Source: Anabaena sp. PCC 7108 (lineage in GTDB: Bacteria > Cyanobacteriota > Cyanobacteriia > Cyanobacteriales > Nostocaceae). Taken from it: a stretch of 64,000 nt of DNA. Positions 1-7,462 of this stretch are shown one piece after another. The notes under the pieces were generated by a model. That model saw nothing but the letters and a program-made list of their open reading frames with translations, did no database searches and was not told the DNA's origin. The stretch is from contig NZ_KB235896.1 of assembly GCF_000332135.1 (NCBI RefSeq), positions 2,933,321 through 2,997,320 of the forward strand. The letters are read 5' to 3'. Positions within the stretch are counted from its first letter, which is position 1. Each line of letters starts with the position of its first letter. Made by a program: the position numbers and the translations under genes.

Positions 1-480
1 GGCGAAAATAATCTGCTGTTCTTTGGGTATTTGCTGGACAATTTTCACAGCGTTAGAACTGGTACAGATAATATCGCTCATGGCCTTGATTTTGGCAGAG
101 CAATTAATGTAAGAAATTACTAAATGATTTGGGTGTGCAGTTTTGAAAGCGGCAAACTCTTCTGGGGGACAACTATCAGCTAAGGAACAACCAGCATTTA
201 AATCTGGTAACAATACCAATTTATCAGGATTGAGAATTTTCGCTGTTTCGGCCATGAAGTGAACACCAGCAAACACAATTACATCTGCTTTGGTATTGGC
301 TGCGGCTCTTGCTAATTGTAGGGAATCACCAATAAAGTCGGCAATATCTTGAATATCGGGATCTTGATAATAGTGGGCTAATATCACCGCGTTGAGTTCT
401 GTTTTTAGATCCTCAATGGCCGCAAATAAATCTAATGGTAGAATGCCTGATTTTGGTTGAGTAAGTGTAGTCGTAAACAC
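1..480 (-). CDS. nadA: Quinolinate synthase NadA, N-terminal part (runs off the window)
   Basis: Only the first ~160 residues are present; the gene continues beyond base 1. The reading frame gives the N-terminal quinolinate synthase signature: [20 protein letters not shown], then [40 protein letters not shown] and [10 protein letters not shown]. NadA condenses iminoaspartate with dihydroxyacetone phosphate to quinolinate in de novo NAD synthesis, using a [4Fe-4S] cluster whose first ligand is the Cys of the LNAGCS motif. The start is a GTG at 478-480, since an in-frame TAA lies 15 bases upstream of it and no ATG intervenes. Identity is secure; the C-terminal half cannot be judged. Confidence 0.93.
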   Translation of the reverse strand, partial: MFTTTLTQPKSGILPLDLFAAIEDLKTELNAVILAHYYQDPDIQDIADFIGDSLQLARAAANTKADVIVFAGVHFMAETAKILNPDKLVLLPDLNAGCSLADSCPPEEFAAFKTAHPNHLVISYINCSAKIKAMSDIICTSSNAVKIVQQIPKEQQIIFA

Positions 481-631
481 AATTAAAAACTGCTTTTAAT
501 TACAAATTATTACCTTGTGAATTTAATTATAGTAGTTTTTACCAAAAATAGTGGGAGATTGATATTAGCAATTTATGTCCAAATTCCGGTAGAGTTTCAT
601 ATCCTGGAGATATACGGCTTTTTAAAGTGGC

Positions 632-1561
632 ATGACAAGTCAGAAAACTCAATCAATAACCCTCAAAATTGCTGTAATTGGGGATGTTCACGACCAATGG
701 GAATTAGAAGACGGTATAGCACTCAAGCATCTGGGTGTTGATTTGGTGCTGTTTGTCGGAGATTTCGGTAATGAATCGGTAGAAGTGGTAAAAGCGATCG
801 CATCCTTGGATATTCCCAAAGCAGCGGTAATGGGCAATCACGATGCCTGGTACTCGGCTACTGAATGGGGACGCAAAAAATGTCCCTATGACCGCACCAA
901 GGAAGACTGGGTACAGGAACAGTTAGATTTATTGGGAGTGTCCCAAGTCGGTTATGGTAAATTGGATTTTCCTGATTGGAATTTAACTGTGGTGGGTGGT
1001 CGTCCTTTTACCTGGGGTGGACCAGAATGGAGATTTGCGGAAATCTGTCAAGAACGTTACGGTGTCTCTAGTCTAGAAGAATCCGCAGATAAAATCGTCA
1101 AAGTGGTGAAAAGTGCTACTTGTGAGCATATTATTTTTCTAGGACACAATGGACCGAGCGGTTTAGGTGATCGCCCGGAAGACCCCTGTGGTAAAGATTG
1201 GCATCCTATCGGTGGTGATTTTGGTGATCCTGATTTAGCGGAAGCGATTTCTCAAAGTCTCAATCTGAAGAAAACCGTTTCTCTCGTCGCTTTTGGTCAT
1301 ATGCACCGCACTCTGCGCCATACTAAGAAGCTGCAAAGAAAGGCTGTGTTTAGAAGTCCAGAGGGAACAATTTACTTAAATGCCGCTACTGTACCCCGGA
1401 TTATTGAGGAAGATGGTATAAAGTTACGGAATTTTTCTCTGGTTTCTTTAGAGAATGGTGTGGTAACAAAAGCTTCTCTAGTTTGGGTGGGTAAAGACTT
1501 CCAGGTGGCTGCTGAGGAAATTTTTTATAATTCTTCCCCTTCCGTAGTGCCAATTGTGTAA
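632..1561 (+). CDS. Calcineurin-like metallophosphoesterase, cyanobacterial/plant family
   Basis: A 309-residue protein with the full set of calcineurin-type metal-binding motifs in order: IGDVHDQW near residue 17, VGDFGNE near 42, MGNHDAW near 68, FLGHNGPSG near 170 and FGHMHRTLR near 222. These are the D-x-H, G-D, G-N-H-D, H and G-H-x-H ligands of a dinuclear metal centre. The length and the DVHDQW start match the cyanobacterial metallophosphoesterase family (TIGR04168-like, also in plant plastids), whose substrate is not established. It starts at ATG 632 and stands alone, divergent from nadA and upstream of tRNA-Ser. Confidence 0.85.
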   Translation: MTSQKTQSITLKIAVIGDVHDQWELEDGIALKHLGVDLVLFVGDFGNESVEVVKAIASLDIPKAAVMGNHDAWYSATEWGRKKCPYDRTKEDWVQEQLDLLGVSQVGYGKLDFPDWNLTVVGGRPFTWGGPEWRFAEICQERYGVSSLEESADKIVKVVKSATCEHIIFLGHNGPSGLGDRPEDPCGKDWHPIGGDFGDPDLAEAISQSLNLKKTVSLVAFGHMHRTLRHTKKLQRKAVFRSPEGTIYLNAATVPRIIEEDGIKLRNFSLVSLENGVVTKASLVWVGKDFQVAAEEIFYNSSPSVVPIV

Positions 1562-1619
1562 TTATAGGTTATAATGTTATTTGTCAGTTTTTGTATTATA
1601 CAATTCTGACAAATAATTT

Positions 1620-1704
1620 GGAGAGGTGGCAGAGTGGTCGAATGCGCCTGACTTGAAATCAGGTGAAGTGAAAGCTTCCGGGAGTTCGAATCTCCCCCTC
1701 TCCG
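1620..1704 (+). tRNA. tRNA-Ser (anticodon UGA)
   Basis: An 85-base cloverleaf. The acceptor arms GGAGAGG (1620-1626) and CCTCTCC (1697-1703) pair fully, with G as discriminator base. The anticodon arm is CCTGA/TCAGG around a CTTGAAA loop, giving anticodon TGA. The T-arm GGGAG-TTCGAAT-CTCCC is intact, and a long variable arm typical of class II tRNAs is present. The 3' CCA is not encoded. It reads UCA/UCG-type serine codons. Confidence 0.95.
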
Positions 1705-1735
1705 TTGAATGATTAAAGTTGAGTGAATTGTCCAA

Positions 1736-1939
1736 TCACGGTTTAATTTCAAACGTGCCTTTTTGACATTCCTGCTTTTTGTCAATGTAAGTTTTAAAAT
1801 TAAAACCTTGACTATTAAGTGAGATATCTACTTTATACTGTCCGTCCACCATATACACAGTTGTGTAAGCACCAATACTGAACATTAATACAGAACAAAA
1901 AGGTAAAGTAATTTGCCACAAACCGGAGATATTTTTCAT
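1736..1939 (-). CDS. Small membrane-anchored hypothetical protein
   Basis: A 67-residue reading frame not recognised as any family. Residues about 8-30 (WQITLPFCSVLMFSIGAYTTV) form one hydrophobic segment, followed by a short polar tail with KKQECQKG. No clear ribosome binding site precedes the ATG. It lies between tRNA-Ser and the HTH-ATPase gene and is opposite in strand to both. The composition looks protein-like, but a chance frame cannot be excluded. Confidence 0.4.
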   Translation of the reverse strand: MKNISGLWQITLPFCSVLMFSIGAYTTVYMVDGQYKVDISLNSQGFNFKTYIDKKQECQKGTFEIKP

Positions 1940-2099
1940 TTGTTTTACAGTTCACTTGTCACATCTTTATTAAAAGATGCTCATAGTTGAGAACTGAGTT
2001 GAGGCAAATTGAAATATTAGACGACTTATAGTTGATTATGGGGTGAGTTTAGGCTGACTTTTTGGTATATGCTTCTAACCCATAGCCCTCACGGCTGAA

Positions 2100-2156
2100 A
2101 TCGCTGACTATATACATAAGCTTGCTATAATCTTAGCAGGTTTGTGAAGGGGAGTA
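2100..2156 (+). promoter_or_regulatory. Probable promoter and RBS of the HTH-ATPase gene
   Basis: A consensus -10 hexamer TATAAT lies at 2126-2131, 26 bases before the ATG at 2157, and a strong purine-rich RBS (GAAGGGGAG) ends two bases before the start. The -35 region is poor (GCTGAC-like). Assigned from consensus only. Confidence 0.4.
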
Positions 2157-3248
2157 ATGTCAAGATCGCTACGGGTTGCACCAGAGTACATTAATAAAGT
2201 CAAGTCAGCACTTCCGCGTAATGGATATCGCAGCCAGCAGTCATTAGCTACAGATTCAGGTTTGTCTTTAGCCACTGTTAAAAACTTTCTCAGCGGTAAA
2301 CCTATTGACCGCTTGAATTTTGAAGAACTTAGCGTCAAATTGGGGTTAAACTGGCAAGAAATTGCAGATAAAGAAACTCCAACAACCAAGACAGAAGCAT
2401 TACCCTTTATTACAGGTACACCTATCACCGATCCTCGGCAATTTTTTGGACGAGAGAAAGAACTAAAACGCCTGTTTAATTTACTCAAACGCCACCCTCT
2501 ACAAAACGCCGCTATTATCGGTAAAAAGCGCAGTGGTAAAACTTCCTTGCTGCATTATCTCAAAAACATCACTACCACCCCACCACAACAACTGCGTCCT
2601 CATCAAAAATCTGACTGGCTACCCCAACCTGAACAGTATCAATGGGTATTTGTAGATTTACAAGATGCAAGAATGCAAAGCCGAGAAGGTTTTTTAAGAT
2701 ATATTTTGGAATATTTAAAAATACAAGTTCCCACACCTTGCGATTTAGATCATTTTATGGATGTGGTTAGTGATAACTTATCTTCTCCCACCGTCATTTT
2801 ATTAGATGAAATTGGTGTTGGTTTACAACGTTGTCCAGAGTTAGATGATACCTTTTGGGAGAGTTTGCGGTCTTTGGCAACTAACCAAACTAGAGGAAAT
2901 TTAGCCTTTATTTTAGCTACTCCTGAATCACCCATTGAACTGGCGCAAAATACCGGACACAGTTCACCCTTTTTCAATATCTTCGGCTATACCGCATATT
3001 TAGAGGCTTTGACAGAAGCAGAAGCACGAGAATTAATTGCTAGTTCACCCATACCTTTTTCTGAAGCAGATGTAGAGTGGATTTTAAGAACAAGTAAATG
3101 CTGGCCACTGTTGTTGCAAATTATCTGTAGCGAAAGATTATTTAGTTTAGAAGAGGGTGAAACTGATGATAGTTGGCAAGAAGAAGCTTTAAGGCAAATC
3201 CAACCATTTTATAATTTAGTCATTGCGAACGAAGCGTTAGCGCAGTGA
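2157..3248 (+). CDS. HTH domain plus AAA-like (STAND-type) ATPase with repeat-derived C-terminus
   Basis: A 363-residue protein. Residues 1-70 form a helix-turn-helix-like module (SQQSLATDSGLSLATVKNFL) that in cyanobacteria often precedes signalling ATPases. An AAA_35-like P-loop domain follows: FFGREKELKRL, Walker A GKKRSGKT at 122-129, and Walker B VILLDE with the Asp near 217. The last nine residues (VIANEALAQ) and the stop codon are encoded by the first of the palindromic repeats at 3219-3303, so the original C-terminus has probably been cut off by repeat insertion. Such ATPases act as regulated switches, often in defence or signalling; this one's role is unknown. A related ATPase domain occurs in the gene at 4042. 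Confidence 0.75.
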   Translation: MSRSLRVAPEYINKVKSALPRNGYRSQQSLATDSGLSLATVKNFLSGKPIDRLNFEELSVKLGLNWQEIADKETPTTKTEALPFITGTPITDPRQFFGREKELKRLFNLLKRHPLQNAAIIGKKRSGKTSLLHYLKNITTTPPQQLRPHQKSDWLPQPEQYQWVFVDLQDARMQSREGFLRYILEYLKIQVPTPCDLDHFMDVVSDNLSSPTVILLDEIGVGLQRCPELDDTFWESLRSLATNQTRGNLAFILATPESPIELAQNTGHSSPFFNIFGYTAYLEALTEAEARELIASSPIPFSEADVEWILRTSKCWPLLLQIICSERLFSLEEGETDDSWQEEALRQIQPFYNLVIANEALAQ

Positions 3249-3505
3249 AGCAATCTCCTCCTATCCAAAAAATGTGGGATTGCTTCGTTTGACTCGCAAT
3301 GACGGTTCAATCCAGTCATTGCGAATGTAGCGTTAGCGGAATGAAGCAATCCTCTCCTATACTCAAAATGTGAGATTGCTTCGTTTTACTCACAATGACG
3401 GTTCAATCCAGTCATTGCGAATGTAGCGTTAGCGGAATGAAGCAATCCCCTTCTATACTCAAACTGTGAGATTGCTTCGCTACATTTCATTTCACTCGCA
3501 ATGAC
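3219..3505. repeat. Three tandem palindromic repeats (GTCATTGCGA...TCGCAATGAC)
   Basis: Three imperfect inverted-repeat units: 3219-3303, 3315-3399 and 3411-3505, each 85-95 bases. Each begins GTCATTGCGA, has an inner GAAGCAATC ... GATTGCTTC pair, and ends with (T)CGCAATGAC or close to it. The 11-base linker GGTTCAATCCA is the same between units 1-2 and 2-3. Unit 1 overlaps the 3' end of the ATPase gene. Units of this kind are REP/MITE-like dispersed elements; no transposase is adjacent, but a GIY-YIG gene is. Confidence 0.9.
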
Positions 3506-3560
3506 ATAATAAATAATATTGCGATCACAATAGCATTTTGAATATTAATTGAGGTGCAGA

Positions 3561-3848
3561 ATGAACAATCAATACTATTTATATATAATGACCAATAAAT
3601 ACAACACTGTACTTTATACAGGAGTTACTAATAATTTGCAAAGAAGAGTTTATGAACATAAGTCAAAATTAGTGGAAGGCTTTACCAAAAGATATAATGT
3701 GATAAAATTAGTTTATTATGAGATTTTTGACGATTCCTACACAGCAATTAGTAGAGAAAAACAAATTAAAGCAGGTTCTCGACAAAAGAAGATTGATTTA
3801 GTTAATAGTCTTAATCAAGAATGGAAAGATTTATATGATGATTTGTAG
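3561..3848 (+). CDS. Small GIY-YIG nuclease-superfamily protein
   Basis: A 95-residue single-domain GIY-YIG protein: YYLYIMTNKYNTVLYTGVTN gives the two-strand GIY/YIG core (YLYIM and YTGVT), followed by NLQRRVYEHK with the conserved Arg and His, and SREKQIKAGSRQKK with the metal-binding Glu region. The ATG at 3561 follows GAGGTG at a good distance; an upstream TTG at 3549 is less likely. The gene sits inside a cluster of palindromic repeats (3219-3505 and 3860-4009) with no other gene, as if gene and repeats form one unit. Family members cut DNA; the target here is unknown. Confidence 0.85.
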   Translation: MNNQYYLYIMTNKYNTVLYTGVTNNLQRRVYEHKSKLVEGFTKRYNVIKLVYYEIFDDSYTAISREKQIKAGSRQKKIDLVNSLNQEWKDLYDDL

Positions 3849-3859
3849 TGTTAGACTTT

Positions 3860-4009
3860 GGGATTGCTTCGCTACATTTGATTTCGCTCGCAATGACAGT
3901 AGGTTTCAAATTCAGTCATTGCGAATGTAGCGTCAGCGGAGTGAAGCAATCCCCTCCTCTACCTAAATTGTGGGATTGCTTCGCTGCACTTTGTTACGCT
4001 CGCAATGAC
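3860..4009. repeat. Palindromic repeats downstream of the GIY-YIG gene
   Basis: A half unit (3860-3897, GGATTGCTTC ... CGCAATGAC) followed by a full unit (3915-4009) of the same family as the repeats at 3219-3505. Together the two blocks bracket the GIY-YIG gene. Confidence 0.9.
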
Positions 4010-4041
4010 AATAAAGGATTGATCATATCAGAAGGAGAATT

Positions 4042-6525
4042 ATGCCTACTCCCAACGCTTCTATTGACTTCACTGAAATATATACCAATTCACCTAAACC
4101 ACACCCCAACTTAATATTAGGTGGTTTACAACTATTGTTTTGGTTATTTGTTCGCCCTGTAGCTTGGTATGAGTACAGTCAACGCATCAAAGATGAGATT
4201 GACTCTTGGGATGATTTAAGAAAACCAAATGTCTTGTATTTCCTACTACAAGGGTATTTAATTGTTCCTATTTTAGCTAACCTCATTTTTGGCTTCATAC
4301 TCTTGGCTTTTGGTCAGCCCTTGCAAAATATTTTGTCTATTTTGTTATCAAGTATAGCCACTTGTCTGGCCTTGAGCGTGGCGTTTGGCGTGGCGTTTGG
4401 CGTGGCGTTTGGCGTGGCGGGAGGCGTGGCGTTTGGCGTGGCGGGAGGCGTGGCGGGAGGCGTGGCGGGAGGCGTGGCGGGAGGCGTGGCGTTTGGCGTG
4501 GCGGGAGGCGTGGCGGGAGGCGTGAGGAGAGAAATAGAAAATGAATACTTTAATGATTTGATGTTAGTAGGTTTAGTCTTTGCTGCGGTAGGAGGTTTTG
4601 GTTTTGGTGTAGCAGGGGGTATAAAGCATGGAATATGGTTAGGTATAGCTTATGGTTTTGCCTTTAGTGTGTTGTTTTTTCTGGGTATCACTATCAATGT
4701 ATGGCGACCTATAGTTTTATACCCATTGTTAGGATTATGGAATTTATATTTTTATCAACTAGAAAAACAACGTGTAGAGCTTCACGATTTATTAGAATTA
4801 CAGAATATATTAGATGAACAACTCAATAAAGAACGCACAAATAAACGTAGAAAAATAAATTTATGGAAAAATACATTATTTTTGCTCTATCAAGTTATTC
4901 AAAAAAGTGCAAGTGAGTATTCTAGTTTATTATTTTATAATTCAGCTTTTTGGGATCAATGGCAGCGTCTACCTTTATATGGTTTAGACAAATATTTACT
5001 TTTAGTCATAGAACGTAACCCTGTTGAGGGAGCAGCAGCTATTAATTATCTAGAAACAAGTTTCCAAAAATGGGTTGTACAAATTGGTAAAGATGCACTA
5101 AGGTTAAGAAATTGTACAGATGTAGAATCTATCCGCAAGGTTCATCAAAACATAGAAACTAATGATGAACTAGAAAATTCAACCAACCCAATTTTGCGCG
5201 TTTTTCTTAATACTAGTCAAAATGTAGATGCGGCGTTAAATCAAAAAAGTAGTTTCAACCAGCGTATAGCTCTCAGTAGTATAGCAACAGATTTAAATAG
5301 ACAGTTAGAAAACTTTAATCGTAGCACTAACAAATATGCTTCCTCTTTTAAACCCTTTGCTCAAAGATGGCTGGAAATAATTGAAAATTATATAAATCAT
5401 TTAACTACAATTGTTGAACAAAATCAAGAAATTGATAATCCCTATATTATTGGTGTACCTCTAACACTAGAACAAGAAATTTTTACTGGACGCGATAATA
5501 TTGGCCTACGTATTGAGAGATTACTTTTAGACCGTCGCCGTCCTCCTTTGTTGCTTTACGGTCAGCGGCGTATGGGTAAAACTTCTTTACTTAATAATAT
5601 CAGCAAGTTATTACCTAATACCATTATTCCCATGTTTGTAGACTTGCAAGGTACAGCTTCATCAGCTAGTAATCATACAGGTTTTCTCTACAATTTAGCT
5701 AGAGAAATGATAAAGTCTGCTAAATATCAAAGTGCTTTTATACTACCATCTTTAACACGAGAAAAGTTAGAAGATGACCCCTTTACAAGATTTAATGAAT
5801 GGCTAGATGAGGTAGAAAAAATCCTAGAACAAAATACAGCTTTGTTAATGCTAGATGAATTTGAAACATTAGATAATGCTATTAGTAAAGGGCGTTTTGA
5901 TGAAGAAGACGTTTTAGGAATCTTACGCCATTTAATTCAACATCGTCCTAAATTCAAGGTGCTTTTGGCTGGTTCTCATACTATTGAAGAATATCAACGT
6001 TGGGCTAGTTATTTAATTAATGTCCAAGTTGTGCATATTTCTTATTTAAAAGAAGCAGAAGCAAGACAACTAATTGAATCCCCTATTAAAGATTTTCCTT
6101 TAATTTATGAACCAGAAGCATTAACAAGAGTTTTACAAATTACTCGATGTCATCCGTTTTTAGTTCAACTACTTTGTGGGGAAATTATCACATTAAAAAA
6201 TGAACAAGATCCTTTAATGCGGCGTTTGGCAAGATTAGCAGATGTAGAAACCGCAATACCAGAGGCTTTGCAAAGTGGTAGCTTTTTCTTTGCTGATATT
6301 CAAACTAATCAAGTAGACGATAATGGTAGAAATATTCTCAAATTTATGGCTACCCAAGGGGAAGGGTCTGTAATTCGTAAACAAATAATATTCCAACAGT
6401 TTAGTGATACTGAAAACTCTTTATCTTTGCTATTGCAACGGGATTTAATTGCAGAAAATAATGAAGGTTATTGTTTCCAAGTAGAGTTAATTCGCCGTTG
6501 GTTTGCTTCTAATAAAAAATCATAA
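4042..6525 (+). CDS. Membrane-associated AAA-like ATPase with a Gly-Val-Ala tandem repeat
   Basis: An 827-residue protein started by ATG 4042 after GAAGGAG. The N-terminal ~240 residues carry several hydrophobic segments: one near 30-45, one near 70-110, the tetrapeptide repeat (GVAF/GVAG) at 112-159, and further segments at about 170-240. A helical linker (240-460) leads to a P-loop ATPase domain: IFTGRDN, Walker A GQRRMGKT at 507-514, Walker B LLMLDEFE with Asp near 605, then a winged-helix-like C-terminus. The ATPase part resembles the one at 2157. The layout suggests a membrane-tethered STAND/AAA switch, perhaps a defence sensor; this is inference. Confidence 0.75.
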   Translation: MPTPNASIDFTEIYTNSPKPHPNLILGGLQLLFWLFVRPVAWYEYSQRIKDEIDSWDDLRKPNVLYFLLQGYLIVPILANLIFGFILLAFGQPLQNILSILLSSIATCLALSVAFGVAFGVAFGVAGGVAFGVAGGVAGGVAGGVAGGVAFGVAGGVAGGVRREIENEYFNDLMLVGLVFAAVGGFGFGVAGGIKHGIWLGIAYGFAFSVLFFLGITINVWRPIVLYPLLGLWNLYFYQLEKQRVELHDLLELQNILDEQLNKERTNKRRKINLWKNTLFLLYQVIQKSASEYSSLLFYNSAFWDQWQRLPLYGLDKYLLLVIERNPVEGAAAINYLETSFQKWVVQIGKDALRLRNCTDVESIRKVHQNIETNDELENSTNPILRVFLNTSQNVDAALNQKSSFNQRIALSSIATDLNRQLENFNRSTNKYASSFKPFAQRWLEIIENYINHLTTIVEQNQEIDNPYIIGVPLTLEQEIFTGRDNIGLRIERLLLDRRRPPLLLYGQRRMGKTSLLNNISKLLPNTIIPMFVDLQGTASSASNHTGFLYNLAREMIKSAKYQSAFILPSLTREKLEDDPFTRFNEWLDEVEKILEQNTALLMLDEFETLDNAISKGRFDEEDVLGILRHLIQHRPKFKVLLAGSHTIEEYQRWASYLINVQVVHISYLKEAEARQLIESPIKDFPLIYEPEALTRVLQITRCHPFLVQLLCGEIITLKNEQDPLMRRLARLADVETAIPEALQSGSFFFADIQTNQVDDNGRNILKFMATQGEGSVIRKQIIFQQFSDTENSLSLLLQRDLIAENNEGYCFQVELIRRWFASNKKS
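4375..4518 (+). repeat. 12-base coding minisatellite (twelve units)
   Basis: Twelve consecutive 12-base units of the form GGCGTGGCG followed by TTT or GGA, encoding (S/G)VAF or GVAG tetrapeptides at residues 112-159 of the membrane ATPase. Only two unit types occur, and they are otherwise identical at the DNA level, which indicates recent expansion by slippage. The unit is in frame, so length changes keep the protein open. Confidence 0.95.
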
Positions 6526-6601
6526 ATCTATTTTATCTCTAAAATATATAAGAGTATACTCGTGTTACTATTATTAATAAATGTCTTTGGGAGTTTAACG
6601 A

Positions 6602-6868
6602 ATGACTACCCTTAATTCCATCACTTTACCCGATGACTTATACCAGCAACTAAAAAAGTTAGCTGAAGCTGAAAATGATTCCATAGAATCTCAAGTTGTG
6701 AAACTATTACAGAAAGCCTTGCAGATAAAAAGACAGCAAACAGAAGAACAACGCCGCCAAAATGTACTCAAAGTCCTAGAAGAAAGCCGTCTGCGTCGTC
6801 GTTTAAATCCAGCAGATTTTGGATTACCAGATAGTACAGAAATGATTCGAGAAGACCGCGAGAGATGA
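6602..6868 (+). CDS. FitA/VapB-type antitoxin
   Basis: An 88-residue protein with a ribbon-helix-helix start (NSITLPDDLYQQLKKLAEAE, then IESQVVKLLQKAL) and a charged C-terminal tail (RRRLNPADFGLPDSTEMIRE), the part that usually wraps around the toxin. Its stop overlaps the start of the PIN-domain gene (ATGA), the classical arrangement of a type II toxin-antitoxin operon. It is expected to bind its own promoter and neutralise the downstream PIN RNase. Confidence 0.85.
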   Translation: MTTLNSITLPDDLYQQLKKLAEAENDSIESQVVKLLQKALQIKRQQTEEQRRQNVLKVLEESRLRRRLNPADFGLPDSTEMIREDRER

Positions 6869-7323
6869 CTAATACTCTAAAATGTGTACTAGATACCAGT
6901 GTGTGCATCAAATATTTTATTGTTGACCCCCTCACACCTAAAGTTATCCAACTTTTTGCTCACCTTGCTTATCCACAAACAGAAATATTTGTACCAGACC
7001 TATTTTATATCGAATGTACAAATGTTTTCTTGAAGTATGTACGCGCAAATATGTATACTGCTGCTGAGGTACAAGCCGATTTAACTACTCTCAAGAATTT
7101 AGAATTACAGGTTGTCTCTACCGCTGATTTGATGGGTGATGCAGTTAATATCGCCTTGAATTACAATATTTCCGCTTATGATGCCTCTTATGTCGCACTT
7201 TCGCAACAGACGGGAACTACTTTGCTGACTCTGGATAAAAAGCTAGTCAAGGCTTTAGCAGCTTCACCCTATGGTATTTGCTCGTTTAACGAGTTCCAAA
7301 TTCCACCTTTACCAACACTATAA
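6865..7323 (+). CDS. PIN-domain toxin (VapC-like)
   Basis: A 152-residue PIN-domain RNase. The acidic residues expected for metal binding are visible: CVLDTSVCIKYF (first Asp), FYIECTNVFLK (Glu) and SAYDASYVALSQ with LLTLDKKLVKA (later Asp residues). It overlaps the antitoxin gene by four bases, so the pair is co-translated. Family members cleave tRNA or other RNAs when the antitoxin is lost. All catalytic positions look intact, so this pair is probably active, unlike most of the other toxin-antitoxin genes in the window. Confidence 0.87.
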   Translation: MTNTLKCVLDTSVCIKYFIVDPLTPKVIQLFAHLAYPQTEIFVPDLFYIECTNVFLKYVRANMYTAAEVQADLTTLKNLELQVVSTADLMGDAVNIALNYNISAYDASYVALSQQTGTTLLTLDKKLVKALAASPYGICSFNEFQIPPLPTL

Positions 7324-7462
7324 AAAATTCTGAAATACTTACGCAAACATACTTCAGTATCTTAACCATATTCCATAATCCCATATCAGTATAATCTCAC
7401 TGGTTCACTACCTATAGATAATGATACCTTGGCAGCATAAACCATTTTAGGCAAATAAAAAA

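Noticed and set aside
4362-4544. Arg/Gly-rich frame over the minisatellite
   Set aside because: It is the +1 reading of the 12-base repeat inside the membrane ATPase gene, not a separate gene.
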